Assembly: GCA_020632885.1 (NCBI GenBank)
Contig: JACKEQ010000026.1
Coordinates: 1-64,000 of the forward strand
Length of the DNA: 64,000 bases
Reading direction: 5' to 3'
Source of the DNA: Alphaproteobacteria bacterium
GTDB taxonomy: Bacteria > Myxococcota_A > UBA796 > GCA-2862545
Shown here one piece after another: positions 34,078 to 40,950 of this stretch. Numbering within the stretch: the stretch's first letter is position 1; each line of letters begins with the position of its first letter. A program made the translations under genes and the position numbers. The notes below the pieces were generated by a model. That model saw only the letters and a program-made list of their open reading frames with translations. It did not search any database and had not been told where the DNA came from.

Positions 34078-34692
34078 TCAGACGTCGGCCTCCGGGGCGT
34101 CGCGGAGCTGGCTGACGAGCTCCGAGCGGTCGAGGCGGGTGGGGTCGTCGATCCCACGCTCGCGCGCCAGGGCGCGGAGATCGGCGATGGAGCGGGCCTC
34201 GTAGGTGCGACCGTCCACCCCGGACCGCGTGGTGCGCTGCAGGGTGTGCAGGTTGCGCGTGAGCCAGGCCTGGCGCCGCTCCCGGTAGGTCGTGGTGGCC
34301 TCCTCCTTCTCCGCCTCGGTGAGCTCCCTGCCGGCCACCGGGAAGAGCTCGCGCTCCTCCTCGGCCAGGTGGTGCTCGCTGATCTCGGCCAGGCGGCGGA
34401 GGGTGGGGAGCCAGGTGGGGTGGTCGAAGCCGATGTGGTCGAGCTGCGCCACGAGCTCGTCGATCGTCTGGTGCTCCTCGATGCTGTGGCGGGCGATGGG
34501 GGACGTGGCGGGGCGCGACGCGAGGCGCGCGTACAGCGCGGCCTCCTCGGCCCATGCGTGCGCGAGGAGCTCGGACTTCAGGCGGAACCAGAGCTGCTCG
34601 CGGGTGCCCGCGGTGCCGCGGGTCTCGAGGAGGAGCCCGGTGATCGAGCGGATGACGTCGTGCTCGCTGCGGATGACGGTGAGGATGTTCAT
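34078..34692 (-). CDS. Hemerythrin-like HHE protein with C-terminal Rho_N/SAP-like segment
   Basis: A 204-residue protein. Residues 1-150 form a four-helix bundle with di-iron ligands of the HHE type: His11 (SEHDVI), His45 and Glu49 (LAHAWAEEAA), His74 (IEEHQTIDEL), and His107/108 with Glu111-113 (ISEHHLAEEERELF). Such domains bind oxygen or nitric oxide, or help repair iron-sulfur centres. The last 45 residues (ARSIADLRALARERGIDDPT, RLDRSELVSQLRD) look like a Rho_N or SAP nucleic-acid-binding motif, an unusual addition. GGAG stands before the ATG. It likely precedes the quinone oxidoreductase in an operon, pointing to redox or NO defence. Confidence 0.85.
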   Translation of the reverse strand: MNILTVIRSEHDVIRSITGLLLETRGTAGTREQLWFRLKSELLAHAWAEEAALYARLASRPATSPIARHSIEEHQTIDELVAQLDHIGFDHPTWLPTLRRLAEISEHHLAEEERELFPVAGRELTEAEKEEATTTYRERRQAWLTRNLHTLQRTTRSGVDGRTYEARSIADLRALARERGIDDPTRLDRSELVSQLRDAPEADV

Positions 34693-34714
34693 GGGGTCTC
34701 CGGGATGGGGGTGT

Positions 34715-34742
34715 GCCCGGCCGGGCGTGGGCCGGGCCGGGC
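34715..34742 (-). terminator. GC-rich hairpin between lipoprotein and hemerythrin genes
   Basis: A perfect 8-bp stem pairs GCCCGGCC (34715-34722) with GGCCGGGC (34735-34742) around a 12-base loop. It lies after the lipoprotein stop (34764) in the leftward direction. No T-run follows. Confidence 0.35.
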
Positions 34743-34763
34743 GCTGATCGTCGATTCTGTGGA

Positions 34764-36083
34764 TCAGTCGGCGGCGAAGCCACCGGTGCCGATCACGAGG
34801 AGCTCGGCGGCCACGTCGGCGTCGGTGAAGACGCTCGTCGTCGCGGAGGCCTCCACGTCGGCCCGGAAGTCCGCCCAGGCGTCGGTCACCACGGTCGCGA
34901 CGGCGTCGGGGTCGTCGCCGGTCGCCGCGATGTCGGCGTCGAGGGTGGCGTCGAGGTCGACCGTCGCGTCGATCACGCCGTCCACCACGGCGTCGATGTC
35001 GACGAGCGGGAGGGCGATCGTGAGCCCGGCCACCACGCCCGTGTCGGGGTCGACGAGCTCGGACTCCCAGGCGTCGAAGGCCGCTGCGGTGGCCGCGACG
35101 TTCGTGGACGCGCTGGCCCCGGCCTTCAGGTCCTGTCCGGCGAGGGTGAGGCGGGCGGACGCGTTGGCGTCGAGCTCCTCGGCGATCACGCCCGCGTAGG
35201 CGTCGGTCGTCCAGGCCTCGAGCAGACCCGCGTTCGCGGAGGCCGCACCCTCGACCTCGGCGGAGCCACGCTCGCGCACGACGCTCCGGAACGCGATGGA
35301 CGCCTGCGACTCCGCGTCGGCGGCGGCCTTCGCGTCGATGCCGAGGGACGACTCGGCCGCGAGGCTCGCGTCGAGGAAGCCGTCCACGGTGGACTGGCCG
35401 CGCTGGCCGGCCGTGAGGTCGGCGTCGAGGTCGGCCGCGGTGGCCAGCTTGACCTCGCGCAGCTCGTCCGCCTCGAGGTCGTAGCCGGCGTCCGCGAAGG
35501 CCATCACGCGGGTGGACTGGGCCGCGAGGAACGCGTCTGCGAGGACGTCGATCTCGGTCTGCGCCTCGGCGTCGGCCATGGCGCGGACGCGGGTGGCCAT
35601 GGTGCCGGACACGCGCTTGCGCAGGTCGACGGTGTCGAGATCGCGCAGGTCACTGCGGGCCGCCGCCGAGAGCATGACCTCGGTCTCGAGGCTCGTCTCG
35701 GAGTCGATGGGGGCGGCGTCGGTGGTGGTGCCGACCTCGCCGGTCATCTCGACCCACACGGTGCCCACGCGCTCGCCGGCGTCGTCGACAGCGACGAGCA
35801 CGACGTGCTCGGTCTCCGCGGGGACGTCGACCGTGAAGCTGCCGTCGGCCTGGATGTCGGCCTCGCTCACGACCGTGAGGCTGCCGTCGTTCGCGACCTC
35901 CATCGCCTGTACGCGGGTGGCGGCATCGACGCTGCCCGACCCGGCCAGGCGAGCCTGGGTGCCGTTCGCGTCGGTGATGCTGCCGCGCACGGTGGCGGCG
36001 GAGCCCGGGTCGACCTGCGGGTCGTTGCAGCCCACGAGGGCGAGGATGCCGAGCACGGACAGGAAGCGGTTCTGGATGGTCAT
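34764..36083 (-). CDS. Acidic Ala/Asp-rich lipoprotein
   Basis: A 439-residue protein. Lipobox LALVGC at residues 14-19. Residues about 27-110 form a beta-sandwich resembling carboxypeptidase-regulatory-like domains (ATVRGSITDANGTQARLAGS, ADGSFTVDVPAETEHVVLVA). The remaining 330 residues are strongly acidic and Ala-rich, probably long helices (AADAESQASIAFRSVVRERG, DATVDLDATLDADIAA). No enzyme motif is visible. GGAG precedes the ATG at 36083. A well-formed promoter (TTGCAT, 17 bases, TATACT) and a repeated operator-like element lie upstream, so expression is probably regulated together with the locus at 39.9 kb. Function unknown. Confidence 0.75.
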   Translation of the reverse strand: MTIQNRFLSVLGILALVGCNDPQVDPGSAATVRGSITDANGTQARLAGSGSVDAATRVQAMEVANDGSLTVVSEADIQADGSFTVDVPAETEHVVLVAVDDAGERVGTVWVEMTGEVGTTTDAAPIDSETSLETEVMLSAAARSDLRDLDTVDLRKRVSGTMATRVRAMADAEAQTEIDVLADAFLAAQSTRVMAFADAGYDLEADELREVKLATAADLDADLTAGQRGQSTVDGFLDASLAAESSLGIDAKAAADAESQASIAFRSVVRERGSAEVEGAASANAGLLEAWTTDAYAGVIAEELDANASARLTLAGQDLKAGASASTNVAATAAAFDAWESELVDPDTGVVAGLTIALPLVDIDAVVDGVIDATVDLDATLDADIAATGDDPDAVATVVTDAWADFRADVEASATTSVFTDADVAAELLVIGTGGFAAD

Positions 36084-36096
36084 GGGTGTCTCCTTC

Positions 36097-36176
36097 GTTT
36101 GCATGATGTCAGTATAGGACCCATCTGTCATGCATGCAAGATGTTGTTTGCAAAATCACCAAAAACAATGCAGAAT
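36097..36176. promoter_or_regulatory. Divergent promoter region with operator-like repeat
   Basis: An AT-rich island between the lipoprotein (left) and lipid-kinase (right) genes. Leftward: -35 TTGCAT (complement of 36134-36139), 17-base spacer, -10 TATACT (complement of 36111-36116). Rightward: TTGCAA (36148-36153), 17-base spacer, CAGAAT (36171-36176). TGCATGAT (36100-36107) and CATGCATGCAAGATGTTGTT (36129-36148) recur upstream of the 39846/39962 gene pair. The second element covers the leftward -35, as expected for a repressor site or an activator bound at the promoter. Regulator identity unknown. Confidence 0.6.
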
Positions 36177-36215
36177 AGGAGTGTGGACGGGGTCGGATCC
36201 CGTCGGGAGGTATGC

Positions 36216-37094
36216 ATGGTCGGAGATCGAGGAGAGGTGTTCGTGGTCAGCGAGCACGTCGCGGACGGGCCCGTGGGCGCCGCGCTGCTCCGCGCACCGG
36301 GTGGTGCGAGGGAGATCGTGGTGTGCGGTTCGCCGGACGCCGTGGAGCAGGCCGCCACCGAGGCGGCAGCCGGTGGAGCGTCGCGCGTGGTCGCGGTCGG
36401 CGGCGACGGGACCGTGCGGGCCGTGGTGCAGGGGCTCCTGGCGGTCCGGACGCCCCGGCCGGAGCTGGCCATCGTGCCCGCGGGCACGGCCAACGACGCA
36501 GCTCGTGGCCTGGGCCTGGACGACCCGTTCGCGGTCCTGGAGCGCCTGGAGGCGGGGGCTCTCACGCCCCATCCCCTGGATGTGAACGTCTGCAACGGCC
36601 AGTGTTCGGTGAACGTGCTCTCGATCGGCACTCCGGCCCGGGTCACCCAGGCGACGCCGCAGGAGAGCAAGGCCCTGCTGGGCGGGCTCGCGTACGTGCT
36701 CCAGGGGATCACCCAGCTGGCCGAGACCCAGCCGTTCCGCGCGCGCCTGCATGCCGACGGGCTGCAGTGGGAGGGGAGCGCTCTCGCGCTCTACATCGGC
36801 AACCTCCCCTACGCCGGCGGTGGTTTCCGGGTGTGTCCCGACGCCGACTGCACCGACGGGCTCCTGGACCTCCTCATCGTCCCGGAGATGGAGCCGGGCG
36901 AGCTCCTCGCCCTGTTCGGGGACACGGCCCTGTTGGGTGATCCCCGGCACCACGAGCTCGTGGAGCACCACCGGTTCACGTCCCTCGCCGTGGACCTGCT
37001 CGACGAGGCCCCCATCAACCTCGACGGTGAACCTTTCGAGGGCCGCCGTCTCAGCATCGACGCCCTGTCGCGTCCCCTGCGCGTCCTGCGCTGA
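36216..37094 (+). CDS. Diacylglycerol/lipid kinase family protein (YegS-like)
   Basis: A 292-residue enzyme of the DAGK catalytic-domain family. VVAVGGDGTVRAVVQGL is the nucleotide-binding GGDGT motif, and AIVPAGTANDAARGLGL the second conserved element. LYIGNLPYAGGGFRVCPDA and DGLLDLLIV follow, with INLDGEPFEG near the C-terminus as in YegS/DgkB. It phosphorylates diacylglycerol or a related lipid at the inner membrane. The ATG at 36216 is chosen for GGGAGGT (36205-36211). The gene for a small helical protein follows 11 bases later. It is transcribed from the AT-rich divergent region and so may be induced with the left-hand lipoprotein. Confidence 0.88.
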   Translation: MVGDRGEVFVVSEHVADGPVGAALLRAPGGAREIVVCGSPDAVEQAATEAAAGGASRVVAVGGDGTVRAVVQGLLAVRTPRPELAIVPAGTANDAARGLGLDDPFAVLERLEAGALTPHPLDVNVCNGQCSVNVLSIGTPARVTQATPQESKALLGGLAYVLQGITQLAETQPFRARLHADGLQWEGSALALYIGNLPYAGGGFRVCPDADCTDGLLDLLIVPEMEPGELLALFGDTALLGDPRHHELVEHHRFTSLAVDLLDEAPINLDGEPFEGRRLSIDALSRPLRVLR

Positions 37095-37105
37095 AGGAGA
37101 GAGTC

Positions 37106-37396
37106 ATGCCCGTGAACCCCGATGGAACCCAGGCCGCGGCGATCCGCCGCGCCCGCCCCATGCCCGCCGACACGCCCGCACCCGGACCGGGTCTGCGTCA
37201 CCGCCTGGACGCCGTGGAGGCGACGCTGCACCGCAAGCTCCCGGAGCCCGCCGGGGAGCGTCCGGACGACCTGGAGGCCGAGCTGGGCGACCTCCGCCGC
37301 GAGCTCGAGCTGCGCGGGGAGGCCTCCCGGCCCGGCGAGGACGACGTCCTGGTCGAGCGCGTGATCGACCTGGAGCGGAAGGCGCGCGGGACCTGA
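37106..37396 (+). CDS. Small charged hypothetical protein
   Basis: A 96-residue protein with no recognised domain. The N-terminus is Pro/Arg-rich; from residue 32 it is a charged amphipathic helix (LRHRLDAVEATLHRKLPEPA, DDLEAELGDLRRELELRGEA) with coiled-coil character. AGGAGAG stands before the ATG. It follows the lipid kinase by 11 bases. A truncated second copy of its central part lies at 38323-38427. Confidence 0.7.
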   Translation: MPVNPDGTQAAAIRRARPMPADTPAPGPGLRHRLDAVEATLHRKLPEPAGERPDDLEAELGDLRRELELRGEASRPGEDDVLVERVIDLERKARGT

Positions 37397-37398
37397 CC

Positions 37399-37506
37399 TC
37401 AGGCCCGGTGCCACGCGAGGGAGATGCTGATCGCGGCCAGTCGCTTGGGGGCCATCGCCATGGTAGGCGGCTACGAGCGTGGCATCCACGGCACCCGCGG
37501 CGGCAT
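37399..37506 (-). pseudogene. Remnant copy of the 38431-38931 membrane-protein gene
   Basis: Bases 37399-37436 are identical to 38431-38468 (the gene's 3' end, encoding ISISLAWHRA and stop). Bases 37463-37506 match 38698-38742 (encoding GAVDATLVAAY) with one substitution and one indel. The roughly 230 bases between these parts in the intact gene are missing, and the two pieces are out of frame. It is a decayed duplicate. Confidence 0.8.
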
Positions 37507-37580
37507 ACCCTCCGCGGGACGTCGCTGGCCCCGGTCAGGGTGCGGCTTCTGCGGCGCAGCCACCAGGATGTACATAGCTC

Positions 37581-38308
37581 ATGACTGAAGACGCCAAACA
37601 ACAAGCACTGGAGCGAATCCGGCAAACATCGAACGTCATTCGTACCACGTCTATCTGGTGTCGGTGGGCCCGGTCCGCGCTACGCCTACACAATCGGGCT
37701 GACACCGGTTCTCGGTGCAGAGCTGCTCTTGGCGGGTCTTCCCATCTCGAGACGGACCAGGTGTACCTGGCGCTCTCGAAGTCTGCAGATTGGTGTTTGC
37801 GATCTCAGGCGTTTCCGCCATCGTTGGATTGTGGTCTGGGTCGCTTCTCGCTCGAGCCGGTGCACCCATCCTGGGTCAGCAGGTTGCTGCTGGGTGCGAG
37901 TGACTACTACGGCAATGGGGCAGCCATGGCGGCCCTTCAGCTGGTTCCCTCGCGCGACCTGTCCACCCGGGACACACCTGACTGTTCGGCCGAATGGAGA
38001 GTCGACTTCGCCGGACCCTGGCGTTGGTTGGAGGAGGCCTGGCCCTTCGACATCGACAGCCGGGCGGTTGCGGTGACGAACTTGGGTGCTCTGAGAGGTC
38101 TTCCCGTCACAGAGGTTGCCCGCTGGGAGGAGCTCGAGTGGGAGATGTACGCTGGAAGCGGTGCGGAGACGCCCTTGGAGGAGGTTCGTGTCGTACCCCT
38201 GGGACGATGTTGGGGCTGGACGCCACGCTGCTCGCGGCGGTCGATCTGTCGATTGGGGATGGACTCGTACGCGATCCGGAGTCCTCTGTGTGGGACGAGT
38301 GGGACTAG
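37581..38308 (+). pseudogene. DUF4262-like pseudogene with several frameshifts
   Basis: A coherent protein can be read only by changing frame several times. The pieces in order are: MTEDAKQQALERIRQ; ERHSYHVYLVSVGP; RYAYTIGLTPVLGAELLLAG; LETDQVYLALSKSADWCL; FSLEPVHPSWVSRLLLGASD; WRWLEEAWPFDIDSRAVAVT; and a last piece LDATLLAAVDLSIGDGLV ending at 38308. YTIGLT followed by LLLAGLP and EPVHPSW matches the DUF4262 family. Shifts fall near 37640, 37660, 37730 and 38200. Its base composition is visibly lower in G+C than everything around it, suggesting horizontal origin. It sits between the two halves of a tandem duplication. Confidence 0.75.
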
Positions 38309-38322
38309 CAGGCTGAAGAACG

Positions 38323-38427
38323 CACCGCCTGGACGCCGTGGAGGCGACGCCGCACCGGAAGCTCCCCGAGCCCGCCGGGGAGCCTCCGGAGGACCTGGAG
38401 GCCGAGCTGGGCGACCTCCGCCGTGAG
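38323..38427 (+). pseudogene. Truncated copy of the 37106-37396 gene
   Basis: Bases 38323-38427 match 37199-37303 at about nine of ten positions and would encode HRLDAVEATPHRKLPEPAGE followed by LEAELGDLRRE. The 5' third and the 3' end are absent, and the frame runs straight into the end of the gene on the opposite strand. It is a remnant. Confidence 0.75.
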
Positions 38428-38430
38428 CGG

Positions 38431-38931
38431 TCAGGCCCGGTGCCACGCGAGGGAGATGCTGATCGCGGTCGCTGCGATGGCGTTCGCGACAGCCACCTCG
38501 AAGGTGCCGAGCTGCGTGAGGAGCGCGGGCTCCAGCAGCCCGGCGAGCAGGGCGACGAGCGCCTGCTGCACGGTGAACAGGGCGAGGGCGCCGAGGGCGA
38601 CCGCACCGGCCCCGAGGCGGCGGGCCTCCGAGAAGCCGCGCATCAGCACCTCCGCGAGGATCCCGAGAGCGGCGAAGGCGCCCAGGTGGAACACGGAGTA
38701 GGCGGCCACGAGCGTGGCATCCACGGCACCCGCGGGCGGCATCTGGCCGCGGAAGAGCAGGGAGCCCATCAGCGTCGGGGTGGTCAGGATCTGGCCGCGG
38801 GCGGCGTCGATGACCAGGAAGGTGCCCATGAGCGCCACGGCGCCCACGAGGCCGGCGGTGAGGCCGTGCATGTAGGCCCGCGTGACGGCGGGGGCGAGGT
38901 TCAGGGTGTCGGGTCGGGTCTCGGTCTTCAT
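38431..38931 (-). CDS. Small integral membrane protein
   Basis: A 166-residue protein with four predicted transmembrane helices (LTAGLVGAVALMGTFLVIDA, VFHLGAFAALGILAEVLMRG, VALGALALFTVQQALVALLA, VAVANAIAATAISISLA). I do not recognise a family beyond a general likeness to small four-helix membrane proteins near denitrification or stress genes. AGGAG precedes the ATG at 38931. It starts 29 bases after the formate/nitrite-transporter pseudogene and was probably co-transcribed with it. A decayed copy lies at 37399-37506. Confidence 0.75.
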   Translation of the reverse strand: MKTETRPDTLNLAPAVTRAYMHGLTAGLVGAVALMGTFLVIDAARGQILTTPTLMGSLLFRGQMPPAGAVDATLVAAYSVFHLGAFAALGILAEVLMRGFSEARRLGAGAVALGALALFTVQQALVALLAGLLEPALLTQLGTFEVAVANAIAATAISISLAWHRA

Positions 38932-38960
38932 GTCTTCTCCTCTGTCGTTGTGGTTTCCCC

Positions 38961-39846
38961 TCAATCGGGTGGGTTCGTGGGCTTGCGGCTCCACGGCTCC
39001 GATGTGGACGCCCGAGCCGCCTGGAAGGTGGACAGCATCTCCCAGGTGGTCAAGTGCCCGTTGGGGGACTGCACACGCCGCGTACGGGCGTGGTTGATCA
39101 CGGCGACGAGGAGCACCCCGCCGACCGTGTTGCCCAGCAGCGCGACGCCGAGGTGCAGCGCCAGGGGCCCCGCCTCCCGGAGGCCGAGCCACCAGGCGTA
39201 GGTCGCCTCCACCGTGCCCACGACGATGTGCTCGAGGTGCAGGAGGGGCATCAGGGCCGTGCACCCCCACACCACCAGGAACGGCGACGCGCGCCTGGAG
39301 GCGTGGAGGAGCCAGACCATGGCGGCCACGAGCCATCCGGCCAGGAGGGCGCGGACGAACACCACGCCCGGCGGCAGGGGCTCGAGCACCGTCATCACGT
39401 CGGGGGCCGCGAGGGCCACGGGACCGGGCAGCACCCCGGCATGGCCAGCAGGGAGCCCACGGCCACCGCGCCCACGACGTTCCCGAAGAGGATCACGCTC
39501 CACATCTGCAGCAGCCGGGGCACCGAGGTGAGCCGCTCCAGGACGCGGAGACGGGTGCCAGCGTGTTCTCCGTATAGAGCTGGTACCTTCCGCCGATGAC
39601 CATGAGGAAGCCCACCGGATAGGCTGCACATGCGGCGAGGTCGGCCCAGCCGTGGGGGGCCGCGGCGCGGGCGCCGGCGGCGCCCCGGAACGAGAACGCG
39701 ATGGCGGTGCCCGCACCCACGGCGCTCCAGACCCACGCCCCCGAGCGGCTCTCGACCTCCGGACGTGCGGCGTTCACGAGGTCGCGGTGACTCCTGTCGT
39801 TGGGGGTCAGACGGCCGACGGCGCCCTCTGCGGCTCTCGAATTCAT
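38961..39846 (-). pseudogene. Formate/nitrite transporter (FNT)-like gene with two frameshifts
   Basis: Three frames must be joined to read one protein. The first piece starts with MNSRAAEGAVGRL at 39846 and includes AYPVGFLMVIGGRYQLYTEN. The second contains VLERLTSVPRLLQMWSVILF and GNVVGAVAVGSLLA. The third contains LPPGVVFVRALLAGWLVAAM, EHIVVGTVEATYAWWLGL and LLGNTVGGVLLVAVINHAR. The pattern of alternating helices with VRALLAGW and GNTVGGVL fits FNT channels (FocA/NirC/YfdC), which move formate, nitrite or similar anions. Shifts lie near 39550 and 39435. The gene appears broken unless these are sequence errors. The full-length reading would be about 295 residues. Confidence 0.75.
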
Positions 39847-39861
39847 GTAGACCTCTTGGTG

Positions 39862-39902
39862 TGCATGATTGTCATTCTACATGATTGCAAGGTGCTGTTC
39901 AA
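39862..39902. promoter_or_regulatory. Divergent promoter region with second copy of the operator-like repeat
   Basis: TGCATGAT (39862-39869) and CATGATTGCAAGGTGCTGTT (39880-39899) correspond to the elements at 36100 and 36129. Leftward promoter: -35 TTGAAC (complement of 39897-39902), 17-base spacer, -10 TAGAAT (complement of 39874-39879). The longer element fills the spacer. It lies between the FNT-like gene and the esterase gene and probably binds the same regulator as the 36.1 kb region. Confidence 0.6.
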
Positions 39903-39961
39903 GTCGTGTGTGCAGGACGAGGTCGGTCGGACATCCTGAATGGGTGGGGATAGACGTCGCC

Positions 39962-40948
39962 ATGACCGAGATCCGCGTCCGGTACCCAGCCGGTCCCCCG
40001 CTCACCCTCCGCACCTCGCTCGACTGGAACCTCGACGTGCCGCCCACGACGGTCACGCGCGAGGGCTCGGAGCGCGTCTTCCACGTCGACGCCGACGCCT
40101 CCGAGCCGGTGTACTTCAAGCCGGTCCGGCGGACGGGCGAGTCCCTCGACTGGGCTGTCGGCGAGGACTACCTGCTGGCCCCCGGCGAGCCCCGCACCGT
40201 GTACCCGCACTTCGACGGCGGCACCCGCGGTCGCATCACCGACCACATCACCCTCGGGGAGCGGACGGCCCGGGTGTTCCTGCCGCCCGGGTACGACGAC
40301 AACGTCCTCAAGCAGTACCCCGTGCTGTTCGTGCTCGACGGCGCCAATGTCTTCTTCCCCGAGGAGGCCTTCAGCGGCACGGACTGGGCCCTCGACGAGA
40401 CGCTCATCTGTCTGGACGCGATGAACCTCGTGGACAAGGTGCTCGTCGTTGCCCTCTACAGCGTGCCCGAGCGTCGGTCGGACGAGTACACCGCCCCCGG
40501 CTACGTGGCCTTCGGCGAGGAGCTCGTGGACGTCGTGCTCCCGGAGGTGCGGTCGCGCTTCCGGACCCTCGTGGGCGCCGAGCACACCGCGATCATGGGC
40601 TCGTCGCTCGGAGGGGTCGCGGCTCTCCACGTGGCCCTGCGCCACGCGGACACGGTGGGGATGGCGGCGTGCCTCTCGAGCACGTTCGGCTACCGCGACG
40701 ACCTCCTGCAGCGGCTCGGCACCCAGCCCGTCCCACGCGTGCGGGTGTACCTGGATGCGGGTCTCCCCGCGGACAACCACCGGCCCACCCGGGTGATCTT
40801 CGACGCGCTCATCGCGCGCGGGCTCCGGCCTGGGTCCGACGTGCTGTTCCTCGGCTTCCCGGGGGCCCTGCACCACGAGCGCGCCTGGGCCCAGCGGGTG
40901 CACCTGCCGATCCAGTTCTTCTTCGGCAGGTCGTTCCGCAGGGCCTGA
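39962..40948 (+). CDS. Alpha/beta-hydrolase, esterase D-like
   Basis: A 328-residue cytosolic esterase of the putative esterase (Fes/IroE/EstD-like) family. The N-terminal 100 residues are a beta-rich lid-like domain (DWNLDVPPTTVTREGSERVF). The hydrolase part has QYPVLFVLDGANVFF, the nucleophile motif GSSLGGVAALHVA, an acidic residue in VYLDAGLPADNHRP and His in FPGALHHERAWA. It could cleave esters of siderophores, S-formylglutathione-like thioesters or sugars; the substrate is unknown. The ATG at 39962 is chosen; a GTG six codons upstream is possible. It is divergent from the FNT-like gene across the operator-like region. Confidence 0.85.
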   Translation: MTEIRVRYPAGPPLTLRTSLDWNLDVPPTTVTREGSERVFHVDADASEPVYFKPVRRTGESLDWAVGEDYLLAPGEPRTVYPHFDGGTRGRITDHITLGERTARVFLPPGYDDNVLKQYPVLFVLDGANVFFPEEAFSGTDWALDETLICLDAMNLVDKVLVVALYSVPERRSDEYTAPGYVAFGEELVDVVLPEVRSRFRTLVGAEHTAIMGSSLGGVAALHVALRHADTVGMAACLSSTFGYRDDLLQRLGTQPVPRVRVYLDAGLPADNHRPTRVIFDALIARGLRPGSDVLFLGFPGALHHERAWAQRVHLPIQFFFGRSFRRA

Positions 40949-40950
40949 GG

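Noticed and set aside
34713..36215. Upstream extension of the lipid-kinase frame by about 500 codons
   Set aside because: It is antisense to the acidic lipoprotein; a clear Shine-Dalgarno and the family start place the gene at 36216.
37439..37462. Possible mobile-element target site or terminal repeat at the duplication junction
   Set aside because: No inverted terminal repeats, transposase or matching direct repeats were found around the duplicated segment or the DUF4262-like insert.
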